Of a stretch of DNA of 63,020 nt, positions 26,692 to 36,727 are shown piece by piece. The position numbers were made by a program, and so were the translations under genes. The notes under the pieces were generated by a model, which did no database searches, was not told the DNA's origin, and saw only the letters and a program-made list of their open reading frames with translations. Source of the DNA: Desulfofustis sp. (lineage in GTDB: Bacteria; Desulfobacterota; Desulfobulbia; Desulfobulbales; Desulfocapsaceae); assembly GCA_013042475.1 (NCBI GenBank), contig JABDQA010000111.1:1-63020 (forward strand). Direction: 5' to 3'. Each line of letters begins with the position of its first letter. Position 1 is the first letter of the stretch.

Positions 26692-29600
26692 ATGCCCAAA
26701 CGAACTGACATCAATAAAATTCTCATAATTGGCTCGGGTCCAATCATCATAAGCCAGGCGTGCGAGTTCGACTATTCCGGAGCCCAGGCAGTCAAGGCCC
26801 TCAAGGAAGAAGGGTACGAAGTCGTACTGATCAACTCCAACCCGGCCACGATCATGACCGATCCGGGATTGGCCGATGCCACCTACATCGAGCCGATCAC
26901 CCCGGAAATGGTGGTCAAAGTCATCGAGCAGGAACGACCCGATGCACTGCTTCCCACCCTGGGCGGACAGACCGCCTTGAATACCGCCATCAAAGTGGCC
27001 GAGACCGGCACGCTGGAAAAATACAACGTGGAGATGCTGGCCGCCAAGATAGAAGTGATCCATAAAGCCGAAGGTCGTGACGAATTCAGAGAAGCGATGC
27101 GGGCAATCAACCTAAAAGTGCCCGAGTCGGCAATTGTCCATACCCTTGAAGAAGCCATGCGGGCCGGCGACGACATCGGCTTTCCGATAATCGTCAGACC
27201 AAGCTTCACATTGGGCGGAACCGGTGGAGGCGTGGCCTACAACCGCCAGGAACTCAGAGATCTGTGCACACAGGGTCTGGACCTCTCCATGACCAGTGAA
27301 ATAATGCTTGAGCGCAGCCTGCTGGGCTGGAAAGAGTACGAGCTGGAGGTGATGCGCGATGCCAAGGACAACGTGGTCATCATCTGCTCGATCGAAAATG
27401 TTGACGCCATGGGTGTACACACCGGCGACTCGATAACCGTAGCCCCTGCACAGACCCTTACTGATCGTGAATATCAAGATATGCGAGACGCAGCGATTGC
27501 GATCATCAGAGAGATCGGTGTGGAGACTGGCGGCTCCAATGTTCAGTTTGCGGTCAATCCCGAAAACGGTGAATTGATGGTCATCGAGATGAATCCACGG
27601 GTGTCGCGAAGTTCGGCCCTGGCTTCCAAAGCTACCGGCTTTCCCATAGCCAAGATCGCCGCCAAATTGGCTGTCGGCTATACACTCGATGAAATACCCA
27701 ACGATATCACCAGGAAGACTTATGCTTCTTTTGAGCCGACCATTGACTATTGCGTGGTGAAAATTCCTCGTTGGACTTTCGAGAAGTTTCCCGATGCCGA
27801 AGATTTTTTGACCACCTCGATGAAGTCGGTGGGTGAAACCATGGCCATTGGACGGACCTTCAAGGAAGCCTTTCAGAAAGGCATGCGGGCGCTTGAAATA
27901 GGCAGATTCGGATTTGGCGGCGACGGCCGCCAGCAACTGGAGCACCTTGATATCCACGATCTTCAGAGCGGGCTGGTGACGCCCAGTTCAAAACGTCTTG
28001 CTTACCTCTACGAGGCGCTCAGACGACGGGTCGAGCGCACGACCATTGCCAACTGGACCAAAATTGACCCCTGGTTCCTGCACAATCTGCAACAGATCGT
28101 CGACACCGAACATCAGATCTCAAAGAGAGGCTACACCCGGCTCGAACCTGGCTTTCTGCTCCACTGCAAGCAGCAGGGATTCTCCGACAAACAGATCGCC
28201 TATCTCACCGGAACTTCCGAGGAGGATGTCAGGTCACTGCGCAAAGACAGCGGGGTGGTGCCGGTATACAAACTGGTGGATACCTGCGGTGCTGAATTTG
28301 AGTCATACACCCCTTATTATTATTCCACCTACGAGCAGGAAAACGAGGCCTTCCGAAGCGATCGTCAGAAAATCATCATCCTTGGCGGCGGTCCCAATCG
28401 CATTGGCCAGGGAATAGAATTTGACTATTGCTGCGTCCACGCCTCCTTCGCCCTTCGAGAAATCGGTGTCGAATCGATCATGGTCAATTCCAATCCGGAG
28501 ACCGTTTCTACCGACTACGATACCTCGGACAAGCTCTATTTCGAACCGTTAACCCACGAAGATGTACTGAATATCATAGACCAGGAGCAGCCCGACGGCG
28601 TGATCGTGCAATTTGGCGGCCAGACACCCCTGAATCTTGCCGTACCGCTGGAAGAGGCCGGGGTTAAAATTATCGGCACCCCCCCGGATGCAATAGACCG
28701 GGCCGAAGATCGTGAACGGTTTCAGAAATTTCTCAAGAAACTTAACCTCAGGCAACCTCAGAACGACACCGTCTTCACCCAGGAAGAAGCGATTAGTGCG
28801 GCAAATCGTATCGGTTATCCGGTGGTAATCAGACCATCTTATGTACTCGGTGGTAGAGCCATGAGGATTGCCTACAACGAGAAAGGGATCAGGGAATTCA
28901 TGGAGTCCATAGATGGAACCGACCAGGAACACCCGATCCTCATCGATCAGTTTCTCAAAGATGCCACTGAGATCGATGTTGACGCCATCAGTGACGGGAC
29001 GACCACCGTAATTGGCGGTATCATGGAACATATAGAAGAGGCCGGGATCCACTCTGGTGATTCAGCCTGCGTCTTGCCTCCCCACTCCCTGTCCGAAGCG
29101 ATAATCGAGGAAATTGAGGCAGCCAGCCGGGCCATGGCCGTCGAACTGGGTGTCATTGGCCTGATGAACGTGCAGTTCGCTGTCAAAGATGAGACTCTTT
29201 ACATCCTTGAGGTAAATCCCCGGGCTTCCAGAACCGTGCCCTTCGTCAGCAAGGCGACCGGTGTACCGCTGGCCAAACTGGCCACCAAAATAATGATGGG
29301 TATGAGTCTTGCCGATCTCGGCCTCACCAGCGAAGTGTCGATAAACCACTGGGCGGTGAAAGAAGCGGTTTTCCCATTCGACCGTTTCGAAGGTGTTGAC
29401 ACCCTGCTCGGACCGGAGATGAAATCGACCGGCGAAGTCATGGGCTTAGATGACAATCTTGGCTTGGCCATAGGCAAGGCTCTGCAGGCTGCCGGTTCGA
29501 CTCTGCCGGAAAAGGGCAATGTTTTTATCTCGGTGCGGCATGGAGACAAGGAAGCGATAGTACCGGTTGCCGCCGAGCTAAAGAAACTGGGCTACACCAT

Positions 29601-29904
29601 TTTCGCTACCGATGGAACTAACCAGGTCCTTTTTGAGAATGATATCGACAGCCATCGCATAAACAAGATATCCCAGGGGCGTCCCCACATTCTCGACATG
29701 GTCTACAACCGTGAAATCACCTGGATCATCAACACCTCTCTGGGCCAACGCACCACTGAAGACAGCTATCGCATCAGACGGGCCGCCATCGATCTGCATA
29801 TTCCCTACACGACTACGACCAATGGGGCCGCCGCCTTCGTAAGTGCAATGAAAGCGTTTAACGAGGAGCAGATCGGGGTTAAACCTGTACAAAAATTTGC
29901 CTGA
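26692..29904 (+). CDS. carB: Carbamoyl-phosphate synthase large subunit
   Basis: Synthesises carbamoyl phosphate from bicarbonate, ammonia and two ATP. The 1070-residue protein has the duplicated ATP-grasp layout: first half starting [22 protein letters not shown] with [17 protein letters not shown], second half with [21 protein letters not shown] and [16 protein letters not shown], and a C-terminal MGS-like allosteric domain ([26 protein letters not shown]). Full length, no interruption. It forms an operon with carA; ftsH starts 115 bases later. Confidence 0.98.
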   Translation: MPKRTDINKILIIGSGPIIISQACEFDYSGAQAVKALKEEGYEVVLINSNPATIMTDPGLADATYIEPITPEMVVKVIEQERPDALLPTLGGQTALNTAIKVAETGTLEKYNVEMLAAKIEVIHKAEGRDEFREAMRAINLKVPESAIVHTLEEAMRAGDDIGFPIIVRPSFTLGGTGGGVAYNRQELRDLCTQGLDLSMTSEIMLERSLLGWKEYELEVMRDAKDNVVIICSIENVDAMGVHTGDSITVAPAQTLTDREYQDMRDAAIAIIREIGVETGGSNVQFAVNPENGELMVIEMNPRVSRSSALASKATGFPIAKIAAKLAVGYTLDEIPNDITRKTYASFEPTIDYCVVKIPRWTFEKFPDAEDFLTTSMKSVGETMAIGRTFKEAFQKGMRALEIGRFGFGGDGRQQLEHLDIHDLQSGLVTPSSKRLAYLYEALRRRVERTTIANWTKIDPWFLHNLQQIVDTEHQISKRGYTRLEPGFLLHCKQQGFSDKQIAYLTGTSEEDVRSLRKDSGVVPVYKLVDTCGAEFESYTPYYYSTYEQENEAFRSDRQKIIILGGGPNRIGQGIEFDYCCVHASFALREIGVESIMVNSNPETVSTDYDTSDKLYFEPLTHEDVLNIIDQEQPDGVIVQFGGQTPLNLAVPLEEAGVKIIGTPPDAIDRAEDRERFQKFLKKLNLRQPQNDTVFTQEEAISAANRIGYPVVIRPSYVLGGRAMRIAYNEKGIREFMESIDGTDQEHPILIDQFLKDATEIDVDAISDGTTTVIGGIMEHIEEAGIHSGDSACVLPPHSLSEAIIEEIEAASRAMAVELGVIGLMNVQFAVKDETLYILEVNPRASRTVPFVSKATGVPLAKLATKIMMGMSLADLGLTSEVSINHWAVKEAVFPFDRFEGVDTLLGPEMKSTGEVMGLDDNLGLAIGKALQAAGSTLPEKGNVFISVRHGDKEAIVPVAAELKKLGYTIFATDGTNQVLFENDIDSHRINKISQGRPHILDMVYNREITWIINTSLGQRTTEDSYRIRRAAIDLHIPYTTTTNGAAAFVSAMKAFNEEQIGVKPVQKFA

Positions 29905-30019
29905 TGACTACAATTAGTAGTGTAGAGTGCTAGACAACCCACGAATATGTTTTAGTTTAGGCTCTGACTTTAATAAATTGTTTTATCTAATTAGCACGTA
30001 GTATTGCCGGGAGGTTCAT

Positions 30020-31975
30020 TTGAACACCTTTTACAAAAATCTGAGCATGTGGCTGGTTATCGGCTTGACCATGATCCTGCTCTTCAATCTTTTTAACAAA
30101 CCGCAGGGCAATGTCTCGACGCTGACCTACAGCGATTTTATGGCCAAGATCGAGAACAAGTCAATCAACCGCGTCCGTATCGATGGCGACACCATCTCCG
30201 GGACGCTTCAAGACGGCCAGCCGTTCAGGACCATCTATCCTGTCACCGATGCCGAACTCATCCCGCTTCTCAGAGAAGCTGGCGTCGACATTACAGTGAA
30301 TCAGGCTCAGAAAGACAACTGGTTGATGACCATTTTCGTATCCTGGTTTCCGATGCTGCTGCTCATCGGTGTCTGGATTTTCTTCATGCGACAAATGCAG
30401 GGGGGCGGCAAAGGCGGTGCGCTCTCTTTTGGGAAAACCAGAGCACGGCTGATGGAACAGGGCACCAACAAGGTGACCTTTGCCGATGTCGCCGGTATCG
30501 ATGAGGCCAAGGAAGAGCTTGAGGAAATTATCGATTTTCTGAAGGATCCGCATAAATTTACCCAGCTCGGCGGCAGAATCCCTAAAGGCGTGCTTCTGGC
30601 CGGTTCTCCGGGAACAGGTAAAACGCTTTTGGCCAGAGCTATTGCTGGCGAAGCGGACGTACCATTTTTCTCCATTTCGGGCTCCGATTTTGTCGAAATG
30701 TTCGTCGGCGTCGGCGCTTCGAGGGTAAGAGATCTGTTCAACCAGGGAAAAAAGCATGCCCCGTGTATAATCTTCATCGACGAGATCGATGCCGTGGGGC
30801 GCCATCGCGGCGCCGGCCTCGGGGGTGGGCATGATGAACGGGAGCAGACACTTAATCAGCTCCTGGTCGAAATGGACGGCTTCGAATCCAACGAAGGCGT
30901 CATTATTGTTGCCGCCACCAACCGGCCCGACGTCCTCGATCCGGCACTGCTGCGACCGGGCCGCTTCGATCGCCAGGTTATTGTGCCGATCCCCGATGTC
31001 GGCGGCCGCGAGAAGATCCTCGAAATCTACGGCCGAAAAACGAAAATGGCCGCCAACATCGAATATGACATTCTGGCCCGAGGCACCCCGGGATTTTCCG
31101 GTGCCGACCTGGAGAATCTCATCAACGAAGCTGCTCTCATGGCAGCGCGGGAAGGGGCTAAGGAAATTACACTCGAGCTTCTTGAAAAGGCCAAAGATAA
31201 AATCATGATGGGTGCCGAACGGCGTTCCATGATCATCACCGAGAAAGAGAAGGAAGTGACCGCCTACCATGAAGCAGGACATGCATTGGTGGCTTATCTG
31301 CTGCCCGACACCGATCCGATTCACAAGGTAACAATCATCCCGCGTGGTCGCGCCCTGGGCCTGACCATGCAGTTACCCATTGATGAGAAATATACTCACT
31401 CCAAGGGATATCTGAAAAATTCGATCTGCATACTCTTTGGTGGGCGCATAGCCGAAAAACTGATCTTTAACGAAATCACCACCGGCGCCGGCAACGATCT
31501 CGAAAGAGCAACTGAACTGGCCAGAAAAATGGTGTGCGAATGGGGAATGAGCGACGAACTCGGTCCCCTCACCTACGGAAAGAAGGAAGAACAGATCTTC
31601 CTTGGAAGAGAGATAGCCCAGCATCGCGACTTCAGTGAAGAGACTGCCCGGCAGATTGATATGGCCGTAAAAGAGATCATCGTTGAGGCCAGCACCAAGG
31701 TCACGGAAGTTCTGGAGGGGCATCGGGACATCCTCAAGCGGATGGCCGATGAGTTGCTCGAAAAAGAGACCATCGTGCTGGATGATATTCAGCGTATCCT
31801 GGCTGAACTTAGACCCGACGAATATCCACGTGAAGAGCCACAGCCGGCACCCGTTCAGCCAGCTGCTCAACAACCGGAAGAATCCGTAACCGAGGCAGAG
31901 GTTGAGACGCCGCCGATCGACGTCCCTCCCACAGAGGAGACAGGAGGGCGGGAGGAACCGGGAGTCAGTTCATGA
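30020..31975 (+). CDS. ftsH: ATP-dependent zinc metalloprotease FtsH
   Basis: Membrane-anchored AAA+ protease that degrades misfolded membrane proteins and regulators. The start is TTG at 30020 with GGGAGG six bases upstream. The 651-residue protein has a helix at about 8-25, a periplasmic domain, a second helix at about 107-126, then the AAA module with Walker [12 protein letters not shown] (Ser where Pro is usual), Walker [13 protein letters not shown] and the second region of homology ending in RPGRFDRQ. The zinc site is YHEAGHALV. The C-terminal 40 residues are proline/glutamate-rich. The stop overlaps folP (ATGA). Confidence 0.97.
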   Translation: MNTFYKNLSMWLVIGLTMILLFNLFNKPQGNVSTLTYSDFMAKIENKSINRVRIDGDTISGTLQDGQPFRTIYPVTDAELIPLLREAGVDITVNQAQKDNWLMTIFVSWFPMLLLIGVWIFFMRQMQGGGKGGALSFGKTRARLMEQGTNKVTFADVAGIDEAKEELEEIIDFLKDPHKFTQLGGRIPKGVLLAGSPGTGKTLLARAIAGEADVPFFSISGSDFVEMFVGVGASRVRDLFNQGKKHAPCIIFIDEIDAVGRHRGAGLGGGHDEREQTLNQLLVEMDGFESNEGVIIVAATNRPDVLDPALLRPGRFDRQVIVPIPDVGGREKILEIYGRKTKMAANIEYDILARGTPGFSGADLENLINEAALMAAREGAKEITLELLEKAKDKIMMGAERRSMIITEKEKEVTAYHEAGHALVAYLLPDTDPIHKVTIIPRGRALGLTMQLPIDEKYTHSKGYLKNSICILFGGRIAEKLIFNEITTGAGNDLERATELARKMVCEWGMSDELGPLTYGKKEEQIFLGREIAQHRDFSEETARQIDMAVKEIIVEASTKVTEVLEGHRDILKRMADELLEKETIVLDDIQRILAELRPDEYPREEPQPAPVQPAAQQPEESVTEAEVETPPIDVPPTEETGGREEPGVSS

Positions 31976-32778
31976 CCATTGCCCGATCCGTCAGGATCAT
32001 GGGCATTCTCAATGTAACACCTGATTCGTTCTCGGACGGCGGCAATTACTTCGATTCCCAAGCTGCCTTCGATCAGGTCCGCAGGTTGATCGACGACGGG
32101 GCCGACATCATTGACGTCGGTGGCGAGTCCACCAGGCCCTATGCCGAGCCGGTAATGGTCAAGGACGAGCTCGGCCGTGTGATTCCGATAATCGAGTCGA
32201 TACGATCCTTCTCAGACATCACCGTCTCCATAGACACCACCAAAGCCGAAGTTGCCAGGCAGGCTCTTAGGGCGGGCGCTGATATCATTAATGATGTCAG
32301 TGCGCTGCGAAATGATCCGGGGATGATTGATCTGGTCCGTAAAAGCGACGCCGAGCTGATCATCATGCACATGAAGGGCACGCCGGGCACTATGCAGGAT
32401 TCTCCGCATTACCAGAACGTGGTCGAAGAAGTACTGTCTTTTTTCAGGCAGCGACTTGATTTTCTCGAAGCCGAGGGGATTGACCTGGACAGAGTCATTA
32501 TTGATCCGGGCATCGGCTTCGGTAAAAAACTGGAACACAATCTGCGGCTTCTCAACCACCTGGAACGACTTTCGGAACTCGGAAGACCGGTACTGCTGGG
32601 CCACAGTCGAAAAAGGTTCTTAGGGGATCTGACCGGTCTCGAGGCCGATCAGCGTGATGCGATCACCAGCGTTGTTTCGGCACTGAGTGTTGAGAAGAAT
32701 GTGTCAATATTCAGGGTGCATGATGTGGCTGCAACCCGAGTAGCTCTCGAAGTTGCCAAGGCCATCAGGCTGGCCTAA
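31972..32778 (+). CDS. folP: Dihydropteroate synthase
   Basis: Condenses p-aminobenzoate with hydroxymethyl-dihydropterin diphosphate in folate synthesis; the target of sulfonamides. The 268-residue TIM-barrel protein has the signature MGILNVTPDSFSDGGNYFD, the pterin-binding IIDVGGESTRPYAEPV and the C-terminal LLGHSRKRFLG. Its ATG overlaps the ftsH stop by four bases; the ftsH-folP pairing is common in bacteria. A long stem-loop follows. Confidence 0.96.
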   Translation: MTIARSVRIMGILNVTPDSFSDGGNYFDSQAAFDQVRRLIDDGADIIDVGGESTRPYAEPVMVKDELGRVIPIIESIRSFSDITVSIDTTKAEVARQALRAGADIINDVSALRNDPGMIDLVRKSDAELIIMHMKGTPGTMQDSPHYQNVVEEVLSFFRQRLDFLEAEGIDLDRVIIDPGIGFGKKLEHNLRLLNHLERLSELGRPVLLGHSRKRFLGDLTGLEADQRDAITSVVSALSVEKNVSIFRVHDVAATRVALEVAKAIRLA

Positions 32779-32786
32779 AAAAAACG

Positions 32787-32880
32787 GGGTCTCAGCATGA
32801 TGATTCATCAGGCCTGGTGGAGAGAGGGAGTGAAAGAAGAGAAGAGTCGGCCTGTTTTCACATCATGCAAAGACCCTTTT
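32787..32880. terminator. Long nested stem-loop between folP and rarD
   Basis: GGGTCTCAGCATGATG at 32787-32802 pairs with CATCATGCAAAGACCC at 32861-32876, with two mismatches in the middle of the arms. Inside, CAGGCC at 32809-32814 pairs with GGCCTG at 32849-32854 around a purine-rich loop. An A run precedes it and TTTT follows, so it could end both convergent transcripts. Its length of about 90 bases is unusual for a simple terminator. Confidence 0.6.
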
Positions 32881-32926
32881 ACCGTATTATAATCACTGTT
32901 TTTCCTTATGGTATGGCACCAAGATT

Positions 32927-33832
32927 TTAATTGCGTCCCACCGCTATACTCCTTTGCTGACGGGCTCTCTGCACAATTCCTTCAGCCACTAACACGACCA
33001 GCGCGCTCCACACCAGCAGGAAGCCTATCAAACGGTTGAAAGGAAACTCCTCACCATAGACCAAAACCCCGATCAGCAGGTTAAGCGTCGGCGCCGTATA
33101 CTGCAGTATCCCAAGCCAGAACATCGGTATCTTCTGGGCTGCATAGCCAAAGAGCAGGAGCGGCACGGTGGTGACCAGCCCGGTACCGGCAAGCAGCACC
33201 ATGGTGCGCATATCCCCGTGCAGGAAACCGGAACTGCCGTCTCTGCCAAGGAAAAATACGAGTACCAGTGCCGGTAGAAAGAAGATGATTGTCTCCAGGT
33301 AGAGGCTCTTCATCGGACCAACTCGTATCTTTTTATGAATCAGTCCGTAAACCGCAAAGGTCGCTGCCAGGGCCAGGGCTATCCAAGGAAAGTTTCCATA
33401 TACCAGGGTAAGATACACGACACCGCAAAAAGCCAGCCCCAGGGCCGCAATCTGACCGCCCCGCAGCCGTTCTTGCAGAAAGAACACCCCAAAGCCTACG
33501 GTCACAAGAGGGTTGATATAATACCCGAGACTGGTTTCGACAATATAGCCCGCATTCACCGCCCAGATATAGATAAACCAGTTGACTGACAGCAATGCGG
33601 CGCTTCCGGCAGAGATGCCCAGGGTTCGTCTGTTCCGAAGTTGCAGCAATGCCTTGTTCTGCCCTGACAGGACAAGAAATAGAACGATGAAAGGAAGCGA
33701 CCAGGCCATGCGGTGGCCGAGTATCTCGTAGGAAGGCACATGATCAAGCGACTTCCAATAAATTGGCAGGACGCCCCAGATCACATAGGAGACAGAAGCC
33801 GCGACCATACCGCGGTGCAGCTGGCTGCTCAT
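32927..33832 (-). CDS. rarD: RarD-type EamA transporter
   Basis: Ten-helix membrane protein of the RarD branch of the EamA drug/metabolite transporter superfamily; physiological substrate unknown. The 301-residue protein starts at MSSQLHRGMVAASVSYVIWGVLPIYWK, matching RarD N-termini, and contains NWFIYIWAVNAGYIVETSLGYYINPL and GLVTTVPLLLFGYAAQKIPM, both typical of RarD. The ATG at 33832 overlaps the stop of the ccdA-like gene (ATGA). A longer open frame upstream lacks similarity. Confidence 0.9.
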   Translation of the reverse strand: MSSQLHRGMVAASVSYVIWGVLPIYWKSLDHVPSYEILGHRMAWSLPFIVLFLVLSGQNKALLQLRNRRTLGISAGSAALLSVNWFIYIWAVNAGYIVETSLGYYINPLVTVGFGVFFLQERLRGGQIAALGLAFCGVVYLTLVYGNFPWIALALAATFAVYGLIHKKIRVGPMKSLYLETIIFFLPALVLVFFLGRDGSSGFLHGDMRTMVLLAGTGLVTTVPLLLFGYAAQKIPMFWLGILQYTAPTLNLLIGVLVYGEEFPFNRLIGFLLVWSALVVLVAEGIVQRARQQRSIAVGRN

Positions 33833-34584
33833 GATCCGAACAACAGCCCGCTTTTGAGCCAGTAATAGCAGATGTAGCTGCCGGCCAGGATAAGCAGTAC
33901 AGCTGAAATCCTGTTTACATAGGGAACAATGCGCCTGAACAGAGAAAGAACAGCACCACCTTTTACCAGCGCCATGCCGACGCTCAAGACCAGCAGTACA
34001 GAGCCGGTGCCAAGAATATAGAGAATGAACTGGATAAGACCTGAAATAAAATCGCCAGAGGTCAGCGAACCGCCCACTACCACAAGGAAAATCGGCAGTG
34101 TGCATCCCAGTGAGGTGGCACCGAATCCAAGACCGAAAAGAAAAAAACCTCGCACACTTATATGGCGCGGATCACCTATCCTTGTAGAGATTCTGGTCAT
34201 GAATTCGAACGATACATGCTTGCCGAGCATCAACCAGACGCCAAGCAACACTAGACACCCACCAATGATCACTGACATCCAGGGCATGGCAGCCAAAAGA
34301 AATGAGCCTCCCGCCGAGACTATGATGCCAAGCACACCGAACAGCAATCCAAAGCCGGAGGTGACCACTGCGGTGACTCCTGCGGCTCTCGCCACCCTGA
34401 AGTACCAGGCCCGTGTGCTATATTGCGCGTCATCGGCCCCCAGATAGAGTGAAAGGTAGACCGGCAGCAACGCAAATCCGCATGGATTCACCGCTGAGAC
34501 CATGCCTGCTCCAAAAGCATAGCCGAGCTGGAGTACAGTGGCCAGATCACCAATCGATTGACTTAACCAAGCCTGGATTTCCAT
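33829..34584 (-). CDS. CcdA/DsbD-type thiol-disulfide membrane protein
   Basis: Membrane protein that passes reducing equivalents from cytoplasmic thioredoxin to periplasmic thiols. About 251 residues with six or more helices; the paired redox cysteines are visible in VSAVNPCGFALLPVYLSLY and SLGCTLPIFLVVVGG, each with the flanking prolines typical of CcdA. The start at 34584 (MEIQAWLSQSIG) gives a family-like N-terminus, but an ATG at 34617 is possible and neither has a clear ribosome site. It is coupled to rarD. The reduced partner could be the TlpA-type protein elsewhere in the window (inference). Confidence 0.85.
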   Translation of the reverse strand: MEIQAWLSQSIGDLATVLQLGYAFGAGMVSAVNPCGFALLPVYLSLYLGADDAQYSTRAWYFRVARAAGVTAVVTSGFGLLFGVLGIIVSAGGSFLLAAMPWMSVIIGGCLVLLGVWLMLGKHVSFEFMTRISTRIGDPRHISVRGFFLFGLGFGATSLGCTLPIFLVVVGGSLTSGDFISGLIQFILYILGTGSVLLVLSVGMALVKGGAVLSLFRRIVPYVNRISAVLLILAGSYICYYWLKSGLLFGS

Positions 34585-34783
34585 ATTTTTTAATAATTTC
34601 TTAAGCGGAATTTCCATCCGGATGGATGCGCCATCAATTCTTTGATAAAGCATCATAAGCCGCTCAACCATAATCCCAGAGGACCGGCTTGGCAATGCAG
34701 ATTGGCAGATAAAGAAAGATGTGATTGATGGTTTTTGTTGATATCAAGTAAACATTTGTTTTTTTATTCTTTTATCAAAAAAA

Positions 34784-34848
34784 GCGACCGCAGTCGATTT
34801 TTTTCTTGACTTCGGTCGACTTTATGCTAATAATCCGACCGCAGTCGA
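34784..34848 (+). promoter_or_regulatory. Three-copy operator array and promoter of the tetR-RND operon
   Basis: A 14-base motif occurs three times: GCGACCGCAGTCGA at 34784-34797, the same motif inverted as TGACTTCGGTCGAC at 34807-34820, and CCGACCGCAGTCGA at 34835-34848. A sigma70-like promoter lies within: TTGACT at 34806-34811, 17 bases, AATAAT at 34829-34834. Copy 2 covers the -35 and copy 3 the expected start site, an arrangement suited to repression. The TetR protein encoded at 34961 is the likely binder. The rest of the 34585-34960 gap shows no gene. Confidence 0.7.
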
Positions 34849-34960
34849 CTTTTCTGTGTGAATGTATGGATTGGGATGAGATAACTACACGATATTAATA
34901 ATAAATACTACACTGTGGCACCAAGTGCCCAAGTACCAGAACCACAATATTGGCCTTATT

Positions 34961-35560
34961 ATGAGTTCAATCAGAGAACAACACAAAATCAGGACCAGAC
35001 GATGCATCCTTGATTCAGCCGTCAAACTGTTTTCCCGAAAAGGTTTCGAGCAGACATCGATAGAGGAACTTGCCCGGGAAGCCGGTATTGGCAAAGGGAC
35101 CATCTACAGCTATTTTCAGACCAAGCGAGATATCGTCAAGGCGTTCTGTGACGACCAGCTTGAGTTTGCGAGAAGTGAACTGGCAGCCAAATCAAACCCT
35201 GATACGCCGCTCATCGACCAGCTCATGATAATTTTTATGGCCGATTTCAACTATGTCACCGAGCATAAGGAATTCGGCCGCGTTTATCTGCACGAAAAAG
35301 TATTTCCCAAGGAACCTCTCTCTGAGGAAGATTTCCAGGTGCAAAACGATTATTTCGATATGCTCTACCCCATATACCGCCGGGCTCAGGAACTCGGAGA
35401 GTTGCGGAGTGATTTGGAATTGCTGCATATCTCTGGACATATCTATGCAATCTATCTGCTGATGCTGTCCTGCTGGTACACCGGCATGATCCCCACCGGG
35501 GATATCGGTGCCGCCATGAAAACGATGCTGACTCAGACCATTGAAGGTCTCAAACCATAA
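34961..35560 (+). CDS. TetR/AcrR-family repressor of the efflux operon
   Basis: One-component regulator of about 199 residues starting at MSSIREQHKIRTRR. The N-terminal helix-turn-helix is standard for TetR: ILDSAVKLFSRKGFEQTSIEELAREAGIGKGTIYSYFQTKRDIV. The C-terminal ligand domain is helical with no assignable ligand. It is the first gene of an operon with an RND pump 15 bases downstream, and three copies of a symmetric motif surround its promoter, so autoregulation and control of the pump by an exported compound are likely (inference). Confidence 0.9.
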   Translation: MSSIREQHKIRTRRCILDSAVKLFSRKGFEQTSIEELAREAGIGKGTIYSYFQTKRDIVKAFCDDQLEFARSELAAKSNPDTPLIDQLMIIFMADFNYVTEHKEFGRVYLHEKVFPKEPLSEEDFQVQNDYFDMLYPIYRRAQELGELRSDLELLHISGHIYAIYLLMLSCWYTGMIPTGDIGAAMKTMLTQTIEGLKP

Positions 35561-35575
35561 AATTCCGGTGAAGCC

Positions 35576-36727
35576 ATGAAAACCGAGTATCAAAAACCGA
35601 CGACGTTCAGAGGCAAAGTCGTCTTCTTCTTCTGGTACAACATGCCGCGCTTGGTTCTGCTGGTCATGGGCGTTATGATCGTCATGCTGTTTTCGACCAT
35701 CAGCGACAAGAAATCGGCCATTCTAGCCGAGCAGGAGGCTGCCACCAAGCAGGAGCGCCCGCCCGTCAACACTGTGATCATGGAGGTACAGCCCACCGCA
35801 ATCAGCAATCGGCTCAATCTGCCAGGCTCCATCGAGTCCTGGAACGAACTTGAAATGACCACCAAGATTGCCGGTACGGTAGAGGAAGTGATGGTCAAGG
35901 AGGGCGACACCGTGCGAGAAGGCGATGTCCTGATCCAGATCGAGTCGGCCGATTACCGGATCGCCCTCGAGCGGGCTCAGGCCGCCTTCAATCTGGCCAA
36001 AGCGGACTATCAACGCGATAAAACGGTCTACTCCAAGGGTGTAATCCCCACGGCTGAACTGGAAGCCCGTCAAACCCGGATGGCCACCGCCAAAGCCGAT
36101 CTCGACAATGCTAAGCTGATGTATGAGCGCACCACCATAAAGGCGCCGATCAACGGAGTCGTGAGGCGTCTCGACGCCAAAATCGGGCTGTACCTGGGGA
36201 TTGGCGACCCGGTGGGTAAAATTTTACAGATTGACCGGGTCAAAGCGGTGATCGGCATTCCCGAATCCGACGTGACCGCAGTTCGCGGTCTCGACACCGT
36301 CGAGGTGACGATCAAGGCCCTGGACGATCTCAAGGTTGTCGGGAAAAATTACTTTATATCGAGTTCCCCGGAAACACTGGCCCGGCTCTACCGGCTGGAA
36401 TTGGAAATAGACAACCCCGACCACAAGATTCTACCGGGAATGTTCGCCCGTGCCGATCTCGTCAAGCAAAGCAGAGATAAGGCTCTTTCTATCCCCTTCT
36501 ACTCAATCATATCGCGCAACAACGAGCAGTATGTCTTCGTTGAAAGAGACGGGGTGGCGGAAAAACGCAACGTGACAACCGGCATAATGGAAGAGTGGAT
36601 GGTCGAAATCACCGACGGTCTCGAACCCGGCGACCACGTCGTGGTCGAGGGACATCGAGACGTCGAAGACGGCCGCAAAGTCAAGGTTGTGAAAACGCTC
36701 ACCGATCTGGAGGCCTACGCGCTATGA
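35576..36727 (+). CDS. RND efflux periplasmic adaptor (membrane fusion protein)
   Basis: Periplasmic adaptor linking the inner-membrane RND pump to the outer-membrane channel. The 383-residue protein has an N-terminal anchor (about residues 23-43, MPRLVLLVMGVMIVMLFSTI), a lipoyl domain split around a coiled-coil hairpin (KIAGTVEEVMVKEGDTVREGDVLIQIES, then RTTIKAPINGVVRRLDAKIGLYL) and beta-barrel and membrane-proximal domains. No lipobox is present, so it is anchored by a helix. Its stop overlaps the pump start (ATGA). Confidence 0.93.
   Translation: MKTEYQKPTTFRGKVVFFFWYNMPRLVLLVMGVMIVMLFSTISDKKSAILAEQEAATKQERPPVNTVIMEVQPTAISNRLNLPGSIESWNELEMTTKIAGTVEEVMVKEGDTVREGDVLIQIESADYRIALERAQAAFNLAKADYQRDKTVYSKGVIPTAELEARQTRMATAKADLDNAKLMYERTTIKAPINGVVRRLDAKIGLYLGIGDPVGKILQIDRVKAVIGIPESDVTAVRGLDTVEVTIKALDDLKVVGKNYFISSSPETLARLYRLELEIDNPDHKILPGMFARADLVKQSRDKALSIPFYSIISRNNEQYVFVERDGVAEKRNVTTGIMEEWMVEITDGLEPGDHVVVEGHRDVEDGRKVKVVKTLTDLEAYAL

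Noticed and set aside
30161-31324. Minus-strand open frame of 387 codons inside ftsH
   Set aside because: Antisense shadow of a fully conserved gene, with no ribosome site or recognisable domain.
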